This document shows positions 55,179-64,000 of a DNA stretch of 64,000 bases, one piece after another. Numbering within the stretch: position 1 is the stretch's first letter; each line of letters starts with the position of its first letter. The notes under the pieces are model-generated. The model was not told the DNA's origin. It saw only the letters and a program-made list of their open reading frames with translations, and searched no databases. This stretch comes from JBEVOS01 sp964563395 (lineage in GTDB: Bacteria; Pseudomonadota; Alphaproteobacteria; Caulobacterales; Aquidulcibacteraceae). The DNA lies in contig CAZLWK010000007.1 of NCBI GenBank assembly GCA_964563395.1, positions 62,001-126,000 of the forward strand, read 5' to 3'. The translations under genes and the position numbers were made by a program.

Positions 55179-58100
55179 AGGGCGCGTCGCCGAGATCGCG
55201 GGCGAAATCCGCCATCACCTCTTGCGCCGTGCGCACCCGCCCGCTGCGCTCATAGAACACGCCCTTGTTCGCCGCCGCGGCGGCCGGCAACAGGCGCGCC
55301 GCATTGCGATCGCCGCGCGCGGCGCCTTCGATCAGGGCGATCGCGCCGTCCGCGCCGGCGAAATGAGCGGCATACACCTCCGCGTGGGTCACTGGCCGAT
55401 TGAGCCGCGCCATGAGGCTGCGGGCGTTCTCCACGGCGAACACGCCGGCGGCGGTCGCCGCCCATCGCGGATCGGTGCGCAGGTCCCGCCACACTGCGGC
55501 GTCCATCGCGGCGGCGCTGGGAAAATGGCGGCGCATCGCGTCCCAGGTCGAATCCAGAAACTGCCCGAGCCCTTGCGCCGATGAGAGGTTCGCGCCGCGG
55601 CGCGGATCCCATGGGGTGTTGAGCGCGTCCCACTGGCTTTCGCGGGCGATGACGTTGGCGAGATAGACGCCGTCGGCGCCGCTGATGCGGCTGGCGAGGT
55701 CGATCAGCTCGTCGCGCTGCGCGGGCGGCACTTCCTGCTTAGGATTGCCGTGTGCGTCCTTGACCGGCGGCGGCAGCTTCATGGGCGGGATGAGGCCCGG
55801 ATCGCGCGTGCGCACGGCGGCGTTGATCTGCTCACGGCGGGAATTGCGCTTGGTCTGCGCCGCGGCCCGGCCCTTGCGCGCAACGGCATCCGCTTCTCCA
55901 GCCGCGAACGCCGCCTGCCGCTCCTCGCGGCCCTTTTCGGATTGCGCGGCGATTGCGGCGACGCCGGCGCCGACGACGGCAGGGGCGAGCGCGGCGCTTG
56001 CGCCAACCGCCGTGTTTTTGTCGCGTTGCGTTACGCCTTGCCGGCGATAGTCCCGTTCGTTGACCCGGGCGCGGCCAGAGGCGCCTTGAGATCCAGAGCG
56101 TCCACCAGAAGGTCGACCGCCGCGTAATCCGGCGCCTCCAGATCGCGGTAGGCTTCCAAAGCTTCTTGCGAGATCGTCCGCGTTTTCGGCTCCGCGGATT
56201 GCCGGCTTTTGTCCATTGACATCGATATGAATATACCCATCTGCGATCGCTTGCGCAATGGCCGCGTCAAACGCCGCCGGCGGCAGATCGCGATAGCGGT
56301 CATACGCCTGCGGCTCGATGTATCGACCGGTGCGCAGGAAGCGGCGCACGGAGCGACGGACGGCTTCGTCGAAAGCAACGTCAGCGAAGGCGAACCGCAC
56401 ATCGTACTCATGATCGCGCAGGCGCTGCGCCACACGCGCCAAGTCCTCAGCGTTTTCGCCGATTTTCTCAATGACGATGTTGGCGCCGTCGCGCAGCAGC
56501 ATCGTCTCCACGATGTCCCGCAGGCCGGCGGATTCGTTCAGCACCTCCGCCGTCCCATAGCCGTCGCGATAGGCGGGGATCAGGTCCTTGGCGAGATCGG
56601 CGTCCACCCAAGCAGCTTTAAGCGCGCGCGCGATCGGGCGGCTGACGGTGGATTTTCCCGCGCCTGGATAGCCGAGCACGACAACCGCTTGCCGATCCTT
56701 GCGCACGCGTCCGCCAGCCGCGCCCTCATATCTTTGTCGCAGCGCGGCGACAGCGCCGCGCAGATCCACATCGGCGCCGTTCACGCGATAGGTGCGGCCG
56801 CGCCAGGCCTCGGGTTTGCGTTTGTCTTCGCGGCGCATCGTCGCGCGCAGCGTCAGCCCCTCTTCCGCGCGCGCATAGATCGTTTGCATCACAGGATGCG
56901 CGAAGATCGTTTCCGGATCGGCGCGGCGCGCGAGATCGGCGAGTTCGCGCAGCCGCTCCTTATCGGACCACATCAGCACCGATGGCGGATAGAGATCGCC
57001 GCCCTTGGCGAAAACGGGCAACCCCCGCAGCGCCGCGTCTCGCAATTCTGGCGTGATGGGGAGGGCGGGAACGGTTCGCCTCTCGGGGTTTGCGTCGATC
57101 CACGCTTGCGCGTCTTTTTTGCTCCTGAAGGTGGGTGTGCCCGCAATTGGACCCGCGCCGCGCTGCGGATTGCCGATGCGCCATACATCGCCCGACACGT
57201 AAGGCTCACGCCGCATGGAGGCATCGACCTCGATTTCTCCAACCCTCGCCCCATATTTCTTCCCAATATCGTTGGCGATGTTGGGAAGGATGCGGTCATA
57301 GAAGGCGCGCATGCCTTCGCCGCCGACGCGGAGGTCCTCGCCGGACACATTGCGAAAACCCTGTTCGTCCGGCCTTTCCGCCAGCAGCTTGTCCGCCACG
57401 TTGCGGCCGACAAGCGACCGTAGTTCATCAATGTCCTGCACATGGCGAGGCGCCATAGCCATAACTTCGTCTTTGAAGACGAACAATTCATAGGTGCCTG
57501 GACGCACAGCGTCGTCGCGCAGTCGCAGTTTGTCCGCCACGTGCTCGAGCGAGAACCGCTCGACCTGCACCCGCCCCGGCGTCCAGGCGATTTGATCGAA
57601 GCCATTGTCTGCGGCCCAACGGATCATGCGCTTGATCGCAAGCGCGGCCCATTTGTTGTCTTTGAAGGGGGCGTCGGGGACGGCGCGCGCTTGCGCCTTC
57701 GCAATTTCGTCCGCCTCTGCTTGCAGCTCGTCCCAGCGCGCGCGCGCCTCTGGCGTTACCGTTCCCCCGGCTTCAACTATGGCCCGAGCCTCGGCGTCAA
57801 TCTCTTGTCGCCGCGTGTCGTCCCTGTACCCCCTTTCCCGCCCTGCCTGATGCCAATCGCTCTGCACCTCTTCAATGAACAGCGTGCGCTTGCCGTTGGC
57901 GTCGGTGCGTTCGTTAAAACGCACGTGGGCGAGGATGTTGGGCTGGTCGAAGTGGGAGGAGCGATAATCCGCGCCGGTATTCCCACGTTCAACATAGCCC
58001 TCAGTTCCATCCGGACCGCCGCCCCAGCCTTGCGGATTGGTTGTGCGTTCGCGCGTGATGGTGTCGCGCTCCGGCAACCTCATTAACAGCTCGCGATAAT

Positions 58101-60930
58101 TCTCCCCGCCGGGAAGGGTATATTGGGACCAGCGGGCGCCATTGCGCGAGCGCTGCGCATCGACTTGCTGACGCAGCACGGCAATGTCCCCGCTGATCTC
58201 GATGATGCGGGCCCGCGTCGCACTCACCTCCGCCCGCTGCGCATCCGTCAGGTTGGCGGCGCCCATCTGCACATAAGCGTCTAGGCTGCGCTCGAGCCGC
58301 TCGCGCTCCTCGATGAGCGGAAGCATGCGCGCCTGAAGTTCTGGATCGGCGCCATCGCCCCCCAGCACCGTCTCTTCCACCTTGACGCCGTTGTCGCGCA
58401 AATAGGCCTGCAGATCGCGGCGCGAAACGGGCCCTGTCTGCGCGTCGAGCCATTCGACGACGCCGGTCCAATCAAGCTCCTCCTGTTTGACGCCGGCGGC
58501 GTTCTTCAGCGTCGCCTTCCATTGCGCTGCGGGCGCCTCTTGCGTCTTGGCGCCGTCCACCGCGCGCCAAAGCTGCGACACGAACGGCCCCGGCGAGGCG
58601 AACGAGGCGGCGAGCCAGCGGCCTGCCTCTTCTGGGGCGCCATCGAACCCGAATGCGCGCGCGATCATGTGCGCAGCCTCCGGCTTCAACCAGGCTTGAC
58701 CCTCAAGCTCGCGCCCAGCGCGGCGCACATAGGCGCGCAGGCTAGCCTTCGCCAGCGTGCGCAAATCGCGCTCGTCGAGATCGCGTACCATCTTTGGAAA
58801 AGTGCGCACGAACCATGCGCGCACCGCGTCCAGCACACGCTGAACAAGCGAGCGCGACGGCCCCTCGGCCGCGTCATCGGCCGCCTCAATCATATAAGCG
58901 AGCGTCTCGCGCGCGATATCGTCGGGATCGGCCGCGTACGCCGTCGCCAAATTGTGCGCCGCGACCGCCGCAGGATCCTCCCTGCGCACCATATCGTCCA
59001 CCGCGCCCAAGAGATCGCGATAGGCGCGCGCGCCCATCATCGTCTCAAGCCCCGCATGCTCGCCGATTTCATGCAGCAGGATCGACCGCAGGCGCTCCGG
59101 GCGGAAGGCGCCCGCCCGCACATAGGTGCGGTCGCTTTGCGGATCGTACAGCGCGCCCACCCAAGACGGCGCACCCCGCCCCAGATCCGGCATGCGATCG
59201 ACGATATCGAGCTTGCCCGCGCGCATCAGCGTGTCGAGCGCCTCGGCGCCGACGGCTTCCGCCAGCGCCGCCTTCGTGGCGGCCGCGTCCAGGCCCGCCG
59301 CCTCATCCCCGAACGCGAAGCGCACGCCGCGGGGACGGGAATAGGCGCGCAAGCTTGGCCCGTCCTCCGCATTGTCGAACGACGTGATCAGATCGCGGAG
59401 GGCCACGTCGACACGCGCGATTGGCCAATCCGCTTCGTTGATGTCCTTGCCGCGCGCGCTCTGGAGCTTGTCGGCCTCGCCCCCCATGGTGGCTTGCCAC
59501 TCGTCCCAGAACTCATCGAGATTGCGGCGCAACTTTGCAAGGATCGGCCCGGCCTGCTCGAACGCATCTATCGGATCTCCGACCGCGTCGGGCGGCAGAT
59601 CCATCAAGAGATCGTCGAACGCGGCCTCAATCGGCGAGCCTTCAAGCGCATCTCTCAACGATTCAATAAGCGCATAGCCCTCTGCCTCTGGCTCGCCGTT
59701 CGTCAAGGCGGCGCGGATCGCGTTTTGCGACCGTGTCGATAATTCGTAATTTTCAATCGCTGCGTCGAACACCTCAAGCGCGGTGCTGGTTGAACCATCG
59801 TCATATGTCGTCGTCGCTTTGGCCAGCGCTTCTTCGTGCTGCGCGCGGAACGCGCGCAGCAACGTCAGCCCTTCTTCGATGTGCGCCTCATTGAGAAATC
59901 CGTCGAATGCCTTGAGCGTCTCCCCGATGCGCTCGATCGGCTCCGACAGCCCAGGCGCGAGATTGCGCGCGCGGCGCAAGGCGTCGAACTCCTTGAAGAA
60001 GCCGTCCCAGACCTCCCCGAACGCCTCCAACGCGCTCGCCACGTTTTCCGGGGCGTACTCGTCTTGCAGATTGTTGGCGATCTCGCCCCAATAGCGTTTG
60101 CGCGCAGTGTCATCGGCGGCGTACATCGGCCCGCGCCCGCGCCGTTGGCGCTCCAGCGCCGCGCTCATCCGTATCTGCGTCTGGGCGAGCGGCATATCGG
60201 CTTCGACCCGGCGCAAGACGCGAACGGCCCGCTCGTCCGCAGTGTCCTCAATCGCGCGCGACAGCGCCTGACGCGGATTAGACGTGCGGGCGAAGGCCTC
60301 CATGAGATCGTCGAGCGCCTCTTCGGCGCGCTGCGACGCATCCTCCCGCCCGTCGAAACGGGCGGCGCGGCGCGTCAGGTCCTGCAAGTCGTCCGCGCTG
60401 GGCGGCGTCGTGCGGCGCCCCTGCCGCGCGCCATCAGGGCGCAATTGCGCCGGCGCTTCCGTTGCTGGCGCAGCCTCACGCAAAGGCGCAAAGCGAAGCG
60501 CCGCGCTCGCCGCGGCGCCGCGGGCGCGCGCGAGCAGCGGCGCGGGCCCTTCGCCGATCACACGCCGGCGCACGTCCGGCGTCAGGCGCAGCGCGGGGCG
60601 CTCGACGGCGCCATCGGGCGTCGGAACGCGTACGCGTTCGATCGGCGCGAAACGCTCCAGCGCGGGCGCGCGCGTCTCCTCATCAATGACGAAGAGGTCA
60701 TGGCCCTCGCGCGCGGAGCGCAAGAGGCCGCGCCGGAAGCCCACCTCGCCGGGATCATCCATGAAGGCGCGCCGTGGCGCAGGCCCTTCAAGATCGGGCG
60801 CGGCCGTGCGCGGCGCGCGCGCCGTTTCGAACAGCAGCGCGCGCTCGCCCTTCTCCGTGCGCTGAAGGCGCAGCCGCGGCCCCTCGAAATGGAGGCGCAC
60901 CGCATCCGCGAGAGACCGCGGCGACACCAT
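55096..60930 (-). CDS. Giant gp16-position ejection protein with HExxxH, zeta-like kinase and transglycosylase domains
   Basis: The 1944-residue chain has several recognisable parts. Around 620, LLHEIGEHAGLETMMG with a later RETLAYMIE resembles a metallopeptidase-like domain seen in phage polyvalent proteins (HExxxH form). Around 990-1200, SSHFDQPNILAHVRFNERT and IEEVQSDWHQAGRERGY mark a domain frequent in such proteins. Around 1415-1540, VVLGYPGAGKSTVSRP, WVDADLAKDLIPAY and IVIEKIGEN form a zeta-toxin-like kinase. Around 1735-1915, IARESQWDAL and SSAQGLGQFLDSTWDAM form a soluble lytic transglycosylase (catalytic Glu in RESQ). In T7 the gp16 transglycosylase sits at the N-terminus; here it is C-terminal. 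Confidence 0.85.
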   Translation of the reverse strand: MVSPRSLADAVRLHFEGPRLRLQRTEKGERALLFETARAPRTAAPDLEGPAPRRAFMDDPGEVGFRRGLLRSAREGHDLFVIDEETRAPALERFAPIERVRVPTPDGAVERPALRLTPDVRRRVIGEGPAPLLARARGAAASAALRFAPLREAAPATEAPAQLRPDGARQGRRTTPPSADDLQDLTRRAARFDGREDASQRAEEALDDLMEAFARTSNPRQALSRAIEDTADERAVRVLRRVEADMPLAQTQIRMSAALERQRRGRGPMYAADDTARKRYWGEIANNLQDEYAPENVASALEAFGEVWDGFFKEFDALRRARNLAPGLSEPIERIGETLKAFDGFLNEAHIEEGLTLLRAFRAQHEEALAKATTTYDDGSTSTALEVFDAAIENYELSTRSQNAIRAALTNGEPEAEGYALIESLRDALEGSPIEAAFDDLLMDLPPDAVGDPIDAFEQAGPILAKLRRNLDEFWDEWQATMGGEADKLQSARGKDINEADWPIARVDVALRDLITSFDNAEDGPSLRAYSRPRGVRFAFGDEAAGLDAAATKAALAEAVGAEALDTLMRAGKLDIVDRMPDLGRGAPSWVGALYDPQSDRTYVRAGAFRPERLRSILLHEIGEHAGLETMMGARAYRDLLGAVDDMVRREDPAAVAAHNLATAYAADPDDIARETLAYMIEAADDAAEGPSRSLVQRVLDAVRAWFVRTFPKMVRDLDERDLRTLAKASLRAYVRRAGRELEGQAWLKPEAAHMIARAFGFDGAPEEAGRWLAASFASPGPFVSQLWRAVDGAKTQEAPAAQWKATLKNAAGVKQEELDWTGVVEWLDAQTGPVSRRDLQAYLRDNGVKVEETVLGGDGADPELQARMLPLIEERERLERSLDAYVQMGAANLTDAQRAEVSATRARIIEISGDIAVLRQQVDAQRSRNGARWSQYTLPGGENYRELLMRLPERDTITRERTTNPQGWGGGPDGTEGYVERGNTGADYRSSHFDQPNILAHVRFNERTDANGKRTLFIEEVQSDWHQAGRERGYRDDTRRQEIDAEARAIVEAGGTVTPEARARWDELQAEADEIAKAQARAVPDAPFKDNKWAALAIKRMIRWAADNGFDQIAWTPGRVQVERFSLEHVADKLRLRDDAVRPGTYELFVFKDEVMAMAPRHVQDIDELRSLVGRNVADKLLAERPDEQGFRNVSGEDLRVGGEGMRAFYDRILPNIANDIGKKYGARVGEIEVDASMRREPYVSGDVWRIGNPQRGAGPIAGTPTFRSKKDAQAWIDANPERRTVPALPITPELRDAALRGLPVFAKGGDLYPPSVLMWSDKERLRELADLARRADPETIFAHPVMQTIYARAEEGLTLRATMRREDKRKPEAWRGRTYRVNGADVDLRGAVAALRQRYEGAAGGRVRKDRQAVVVLGYPGAGKSTVSRPIARALKAAWVDADLAKDLIPAYRDGYGTAEVLNESAGLRDIVETMLLRDGANIVIEKIGENAEDLARVAQRLRDHEYDVRFAFADVAFDEAVRRSVRRFLRTGRYIEPQAYDRYRDLPPAAFDAAIAQAIADGYIHIDVNGQKPAIRGAENADDLARSFGSLPRSGGAGLRGGRPSGGRSGSQGASGRARVNERDYRRQGVTQRDKNTAVGASAALAPAVVGAGVAAIAAQSEKGREERQAAFAAGEADAVARKGRAAAQTKRNSRREQINAAVRTRDPGLIPPMKLPPPVKDAHGNPKQEVPPAQRDELIDLASRISGADGVYLANVIARESQWDALNTPWDPRRGANLSSAQGLGQFLDSTWDAMRRHFPSAAAMDAAVWRDLRTDPRWAATAAGVFAVENARSLMARLNRPVTHAEVYAAHFAGADGAIALIEGAARGDRNAARLLPAAAAANKGVFYERSGRVRTAQEVMADFARDLGDAPFTIREQRTPRRGGRAASSERPNPADSL

Positions 60931-61026
60931 TTAGCGCTTGCCCTTCGCCGGGGCCGACTTTTTCGCGGCCGCCTTTGGTGCGGCCGGTTTCGCCGCCGCG
61001 CGCGCCGGCGCTTTCTTCATGCTCAT
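60931..61026 (-). CDS. 31-residue basic Lys/Ala/Pro peptide
   Basis: The frame starts at ATG 61026 after GGAGCAGCAT and ends directly before the ATG of the giant gene (TAAATG). The product is almost only Lys, Ala, Pro and Ser (MSMKKAPARAAAKPA; KKSAPAKGKR), like the tail of histone H1 or AlgP-type proteins. It is too short for routine gene calling, but its spacing and SD fit the operon. It could bind DNA during packaging or ejection; this is inferred from charge only. Confidence 0.6.
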   Translation of the reverse strand: MSMKKAPARAAAKPAAPKAAAKKSAPAKGKR

Positions 61027-61035
61027 ATGCTGCTC

Positions 61036-62661
61036 CTATTCGGACGCGATCGCCCCGAGATCGACGTCCCGTGCCAATCTGGCCTGGTCGGCGGGGCCCA
61101 GCCTTTGGAAGAGCACCACGACGGCCTCCTCATTTCCGGCGCGCAGCGCGCGCTCGATTTGCAGCTTTGTGGATTCATAGTCGGCGCCCGCCGCCGCGCT
61201 CGCTGGCGCCTGCGCTTCATCGACCAGGCGCGCGCCCGTCAGCCCTGGCGCGGCCGCGTAATAGGCGTCCAGATGCTCCAGCGTCGCGCGTTCGGCGATG
61301 TCGTCATCGCCGTACATGCGCAGCATCTGACGCGGCAGAGCGGCGAGCGCCGCCTCCTGGCGCTCGGCCGACATGGCGCGCGTGCGCCGCGCCCACTCGT
61401 CGAGCTGGGCCGAGGTGTGGATGCGTATCTCGCCCGAACTTAGGCCACGCGCGCGCTGCGCGTCGATCATGGCGGCGGCGTACGCGCGCCGCGCCTGTGT
61501 CGCTTGGGCTTGCGCCGCCGCGTCGTCGGGCGCGGCTTGCGCCGCCTGCGCCGCCTCAAACGCGCGCGTGCGTCTGTTCTCCAGAACCGGATCGCTTCTG
61601 AGGATGACTGCGGCGGGATCGGTCCGCAACGCGCGCAGCACGACCCGCGCCGCCCCGCTTCTCCCGCCAGCGCCGTCATTCGCATCGGCGGCCGCCACGA
61701 TTTCCGCCAGCGAGCGCGTGGAAAGGTCGCCAATCTCACCGGCGAGCGCATGCGCCTGCGCCAGAGCGGACGCGCGCTGCGCGTAGGCGTAGCGGGCGTC
61801 CTCGCCAAGCGCGGCCCAGACCGGCGCCAAGCGCTCGGAATCGTCCGGCACGACCGCGCCCGTGCGTGCGATTTCAGTATAGACGTCGCTCAACAGGCGG
61901 TGGGCGACGCCGCGACGTGCGCTTGATAAAAACTTGGCGCGGACGTCGTCGTCTAGTTCGCGGTAGCGCCCGTCTGGGTCACTCAATTGCTCAACAAGCG
62001 CTTCAGACTCCTGATCCAGCCTAAGCTCCACCTCTCCTGCTAGGGCTTTTTGGCGTCGTTCCCTCAGTGTGTTGCCAAATGAGATTTCCCACGCCGCCCA
62101 ATCGTCTTCGGACAAGAAGCCACGGCGCACCGCGCTGTCGCCAGCGGCGGCAACATTCTCAATCACCCGCCGCCGCTCATTTTCCGGCAAGGTAAGAGCG
62201 CTCGCGATGTCCAAGGTTTCATCTAGAAGGCGGCGAATATTAGCCCGCTCTTGGCTTGCCCCACGTTCGAATGCTTGCGTTCTGATCGCGGATCGAAACG
62301 TTTGGACACGCCGAAGGCTGTTCGCTTCCCAGGCCGTGCGGGCGATGCTTCCCCTCAAGCCCTCGCCGCGCCGCCGCAGGATCTCTTGCGCCTCCGCCAT
62401 GGCGCGCGGCTCATGGGTCTCCCAATCGCCGTCGGTTTCATACCGACGCCGCACGTCTTCCAGATCGATCGCCGCCTGCGTGTCGGCGCGCGCGATCTCC
62501 GTCTCGATCTGCTGGTCGCGAATCCGATTGGTGATTTCACGCACCGCCAGCGCCGCGCTCTCGGTCGCCTCGATCGAGACGTCGCGATCCACGCGGACCA
62601 CGTCCCGCGTCGTCGTCAGCGGCGTCTCATCAATGTCGCGGGGCCCCGGCGTACGCGGCAT
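61036..62661 (-). CDS. Internal virion protein, gp15-position
   Basis: The 541-residue protein is predicted almost entirely helical and rich in Ala, Arg and Glu (REITNRIRDQQIETEIARAD, RMYGDDDIAERATLEHLD), with no enzyme motif. It sits where T7 encodes gp15, a long helical ejection-tube protein of 747 residues. The neighbours on both sides fit gp14 and gp16, which supports the assignment by order. Sequence similarity to T7 gp15 is not visible by eye. Confidence 0.65.
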   Translation of the reverse strand: MPRTPGPRDIDETPLTTTRDVVRVDRDVSIEATESAALAVREITNRIRDQQIETEIARADTQAAIDLEDVRRRYETDGDWETHEPRAMAEAQEILRRRGEGLRGSIARTAWEANSLRRVQTFRSAIRTQAFERGASQERANIRRLLDETLDIASALTLPENERRRVIENVAAAGDSAVRRGFLSEDDWAAWEISFGNTLRERRQKALAGEVELRLDQESEALVEQLSDPDGRYRELDDDVRAKFLSSARRGVAHRLLSDVYTEIARTGAVVPDDSERLAPVWAALGEDARYAYAQRASALAQAHALAGEIGDLSTRSLAEIVAAADANDGAGGRSGAARVVLRALRTDPAAVILRSDPVLENRRTRAFEAAQAAQAAPDDAAAQAQATQARRAYAAAMIDAQRARGLSSGEIRIHTSAQLDEWARRTRAMSAERQEAALAALPRQMLRMYGDDDIAERATLEHLDAYYAAAPGLTGARLVDEAQAPASAAAGADYESTKLQIERALRAGNEEAVVVLFQRLGPADQARLARDVDLGAIASE

Positions 62662-62664
62662 CGA

Positions 62665-63243
62665 TCAGCCCCAGGCGAATTCTGAATAGGCGTTCGTGTC
62701 GTCGAGGATGTCCTTGCCCTTTCCCTTCGGCTTGGGCGCCGGACGGGAGCGGCCCAACCCATAGCGCTGCGACCAATCCACGCCGCCGTCGACGAGCATG
62801 GCGACAGCCTTCATGCGCCCCGCGCTGGCGGCCTGCGCGCCGGCGCGCCGCGCCATCTTGGCCGCGTACTCCGATTGCTTGCGCTCGCTCTCGCCGCGCG
62901 CGAGGGCGAGCAATTCCTGCACGCTCGCCTCCTTGACGGTCTCCATCGTGATCGCCTCGGCGCCGACGTCGCCGGCCTCAAAGCCGCTCGCCGCCAATAG
63001 GCTGCGCTGCCGGCCCTGCACGCCGCGCAATTGTTTGCGGATGCGCTCAGCCTCGCGCTGCGCCAGAGCGGCGCGCTCGCGCCCTTGTAGCTCCATCTGG
63101 GCCGCCTCAGCGTTCGCCGCGCTCTGCGCGTCCGCGCCGGCGCGCGCCGCCGAGGCGGCGCCCACCACGGTCGACACCGCACTGATCGCGGGCAGGGCCT
63201 TCATCGCCGCCGCCGCCACCGCCTTAATCGCCACCCAAGTCAC
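62665..63243 (-). CDS. Internal virion protein, gp14-position
   Basis: GTG 63243 has GGGGAGG nine bases upstream and gives 192 residues, close to the length of T7 gp14 (196). An N-terminal hydrophobic/Ala segment (AISAVSTVVGAASAARAGAD) is followed by a coiled coil with AQREAERIRKQLRGVQGRQR and LLAASGFEAGDVGAE, a pattern seen in gp14-like proteins that form the outer-membrane part of the ejection tube. The start overlaps the end of the GNAT gene. Confidence 0.7.
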   Translation of the reverse strand: MTWVAIKAVAAAAMKALPAISAVSTVVGAASAARAGADAQSAANAEAAQMELQGRERAALAQREAERIRKQLRGVQGRQRSLLAASGFEAGDVGAEAITMETVKEASVQELLALARGESERKQSEYAAKMARRAGAQAASAGRMKAVAMLVDGGVDWSQRYGLGRSRPAPKPKGKGKDILDDTNAYSEFAWG

Positions 63244-63580
63244 GCGCCCACACCTCCCCGTTTCCAACCGGCCGGAACCCCAGCCGCCGCATCCATGTCG
63301 CCGCCCCGGCGATTTCAGGATCCGGCGCGGCGAACACGCGCGCGACGCCTTCCGCGTCGAGACTTTCAAATAAACGCAACGCCAAGCGATGATGCTGCGG
63401 CCGCGCAGCGCCGCAAAAGAACGCCACTGGCGCGGCGTCGATGAGCGCCACGCCCCCAAACGCGGTCACCGCGCCGTCGACCCGCTCGGCGAACCCGACC
63501 AAGGTTTCCGGATCGAAGCCCTCAGGCGGCGCGCCAAACGCCACAACGTGGCGCAGCTCAAGCGTCTCACAGCTTCTCAT
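63224..63580 (-). CDS. GNAT-like protein, gp13-position
   Basis: The 118-residue protein has a reduced acetyltransferase fold: VTAFGGVALIDAAPVAFFCG (strands 2-4), LALRLFESLDAEGVARVFA (helix 3) and TWMRRLGFRPVG (the usual LGF-motif end). T7 gp13, between gp12 and gp14, is likewise a short GNAT-type protein needed for virion assembly, so position and fold agree. The acetyl-CoA loop (RRHGxGR-type) is not obvious, so it may be catalytically inactive. It overlaps the nozzle gene by 14 bases. Confidence 0.7.
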   Translation of the reverse strand: MRSCETLELRHVVAFGAPPEGFDPETLVGFAERVDGAVTAFGGVALIDAAPVAFFCGAARPQHHRLALRLFESLDAEGVARVFAAPDPEIAGAATWMRRLGFRPVGNGEVWARDLGGD

Positions 63581-64000
63581 ACGCCGCTATGGTGGGCAGA
63601 TAGCCAAGCACGGCCGCAGGACCCGCGCCCCGCATCTCAATGCACACACGCGGATCGCGGCTTTTGGATTCGTCCTTGCCGTAATCGTCGTCGACCACTT
63701 CGCCGGAAAATAGGCTCACGCCCGCGTCCATGGTGAAGCCGCCGTCGCGATCCTCCAGGGCGTGCAAGCGCATGAACGCCCCGCCCACGCGGATAGAGCC
63801 CAGCGCCGTCTGATGCAGCAACAGCATCAGGCGCGTGATCTTCTTCATCACGCCGACCGCCGGCCCCGCCTCGCCGCCATAGGGCAGCTTGCCGCTCATG
63901 ATCCGCCCCAGATAGGGCAGCCCGACGATTGCGGTCGACACCTCCACTGCGTCCAGGTCAATCGCGCCGTCCGTGACGACAAACGAACCCAGATCCGACC
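63567..64000 (-). CDS. Podoviral tail nozzle/tubular protein (gp12-like), C-terminal part
   Basis: The frame is open to the right edge, so only the last ~143 codons are seen. They read GSFVVTDGAIDLDAVEVST, then IVGLPYLGRIMSGKLPYGG and MKKITRLMLLLHQTALGSIR. This 'VGLPY..' block followed by a conserved beta domain is typical of the C-terminus of T7 gp12-type nozzle proteins. It closes the tail tube of short-tailed phages. The GTG at 63947 is internal. Head, portal and tail adaptor genes should lie further right, outside the window. Confidence 0.75.
   Translation of the reverse strand, partial: SDLGSFVVTDGAIDLDAVEVSTAIVGLPYLGRIMSGKLPYGGEAGPAVGVMKKITRLMLLLHQTALGSIRVGGAFMRLHALEDRDGGFTMDAGVSLFSGEVVDDDYGKDESKSRDPRVCIEMRGAGPAAVLGYLPTIAAYEKL

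Overview
The window reads as a high-GC Gram-negative chromosome, most likely an alphaproteobacterium. I infer this from GC-rich codon use, Tat and lipoprotein signals, an autotransporter and OmpA-type envelope proteins, and a methylmalonyl-CoA mutase pair. The lineage (perhaps Caulobacterales) is a guess from gene style and was not tested. The last ~26 kb is a prophage-like region that runs off the right edge.

Host part, 1-37.9 kb. At the left is a catabolic stretch: a truncated sulfotransferase, a CocE/NonD-type hydrolase, an orphan Tat-exported solute-binding lipoprotein, a porin and L-serine dehydratase. A divergent unit follows, with an Lrp/AsnC regulator facing a lysine-6-dehydrogenase/saccharopine-dehydrogenase-like enzyme, an ALDH7-type aldehyde dehydrogenase and an acetolactate-synthase-like TPP enzyme; it looks like lysine breakdown through aminoadipate semialdehyde. 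An alpha/beta hydrolase, an Asp-rich autotransporter and an MHS-type transporter come next. They are followed by a minimal NRPS-like cassette (carrier-thioesterase didomain, class III aminotransferase, stand-alone AMP-forming ligase), tRNA-Lys(UUU), a nitronate monooxygenase and a TetR regulator. The mutA-GH25-mutB operon carries a muramidase gene between the two mutase subunits. It is followed by a low-GC putative zeta-type toxin pair, recQ, a three-gene envelope operon (tiny membrane protein, BON/OmpA protein, coiled-coil/HhH protein), two RNA-type methyltransferases, a GFA-GrpB fusion and an APH-type kinase.

Phage part, 38.1-64 kb. A ribbon-helix-helix regulator and a two-palindrome promoter region sit at the boundary with host genes. 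Two membrane proteins are read rightwards from it, ending at a strong terminator. Everything from 64,000 down to 39,731 is one leftward operon. Its order matches the T7-type late region: gp12-like nozzle, gp13-position GNAT protein, gp14-like, gp15-like, a 31-residue basic peptide, a 1944-residue gp16-position 'polyvalent' protein (HExxxH segment, zeta-like kinase, C-terminal transglycosylase), an acidic protein, a second giant protein (1811 residues), tail-fibre proteins, fibre-assembly-like proteins and a spanin-like nested pair. After the lysis-like genes, where T7 carries its terminase gene, this element has a multi-pass membrane protein, a lidless Hsp70, a zinc-ribbon protein and a 57-residue membrane peptide. 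Terminase, capsid, replication and integrase genes are not visible here.

The most unusual features are the phage-borne Hsp70/membrane module, the giant gp16-like protein, the mini-NRPS cassette and the host envelope operon with its repeated WRxRYLE motif.
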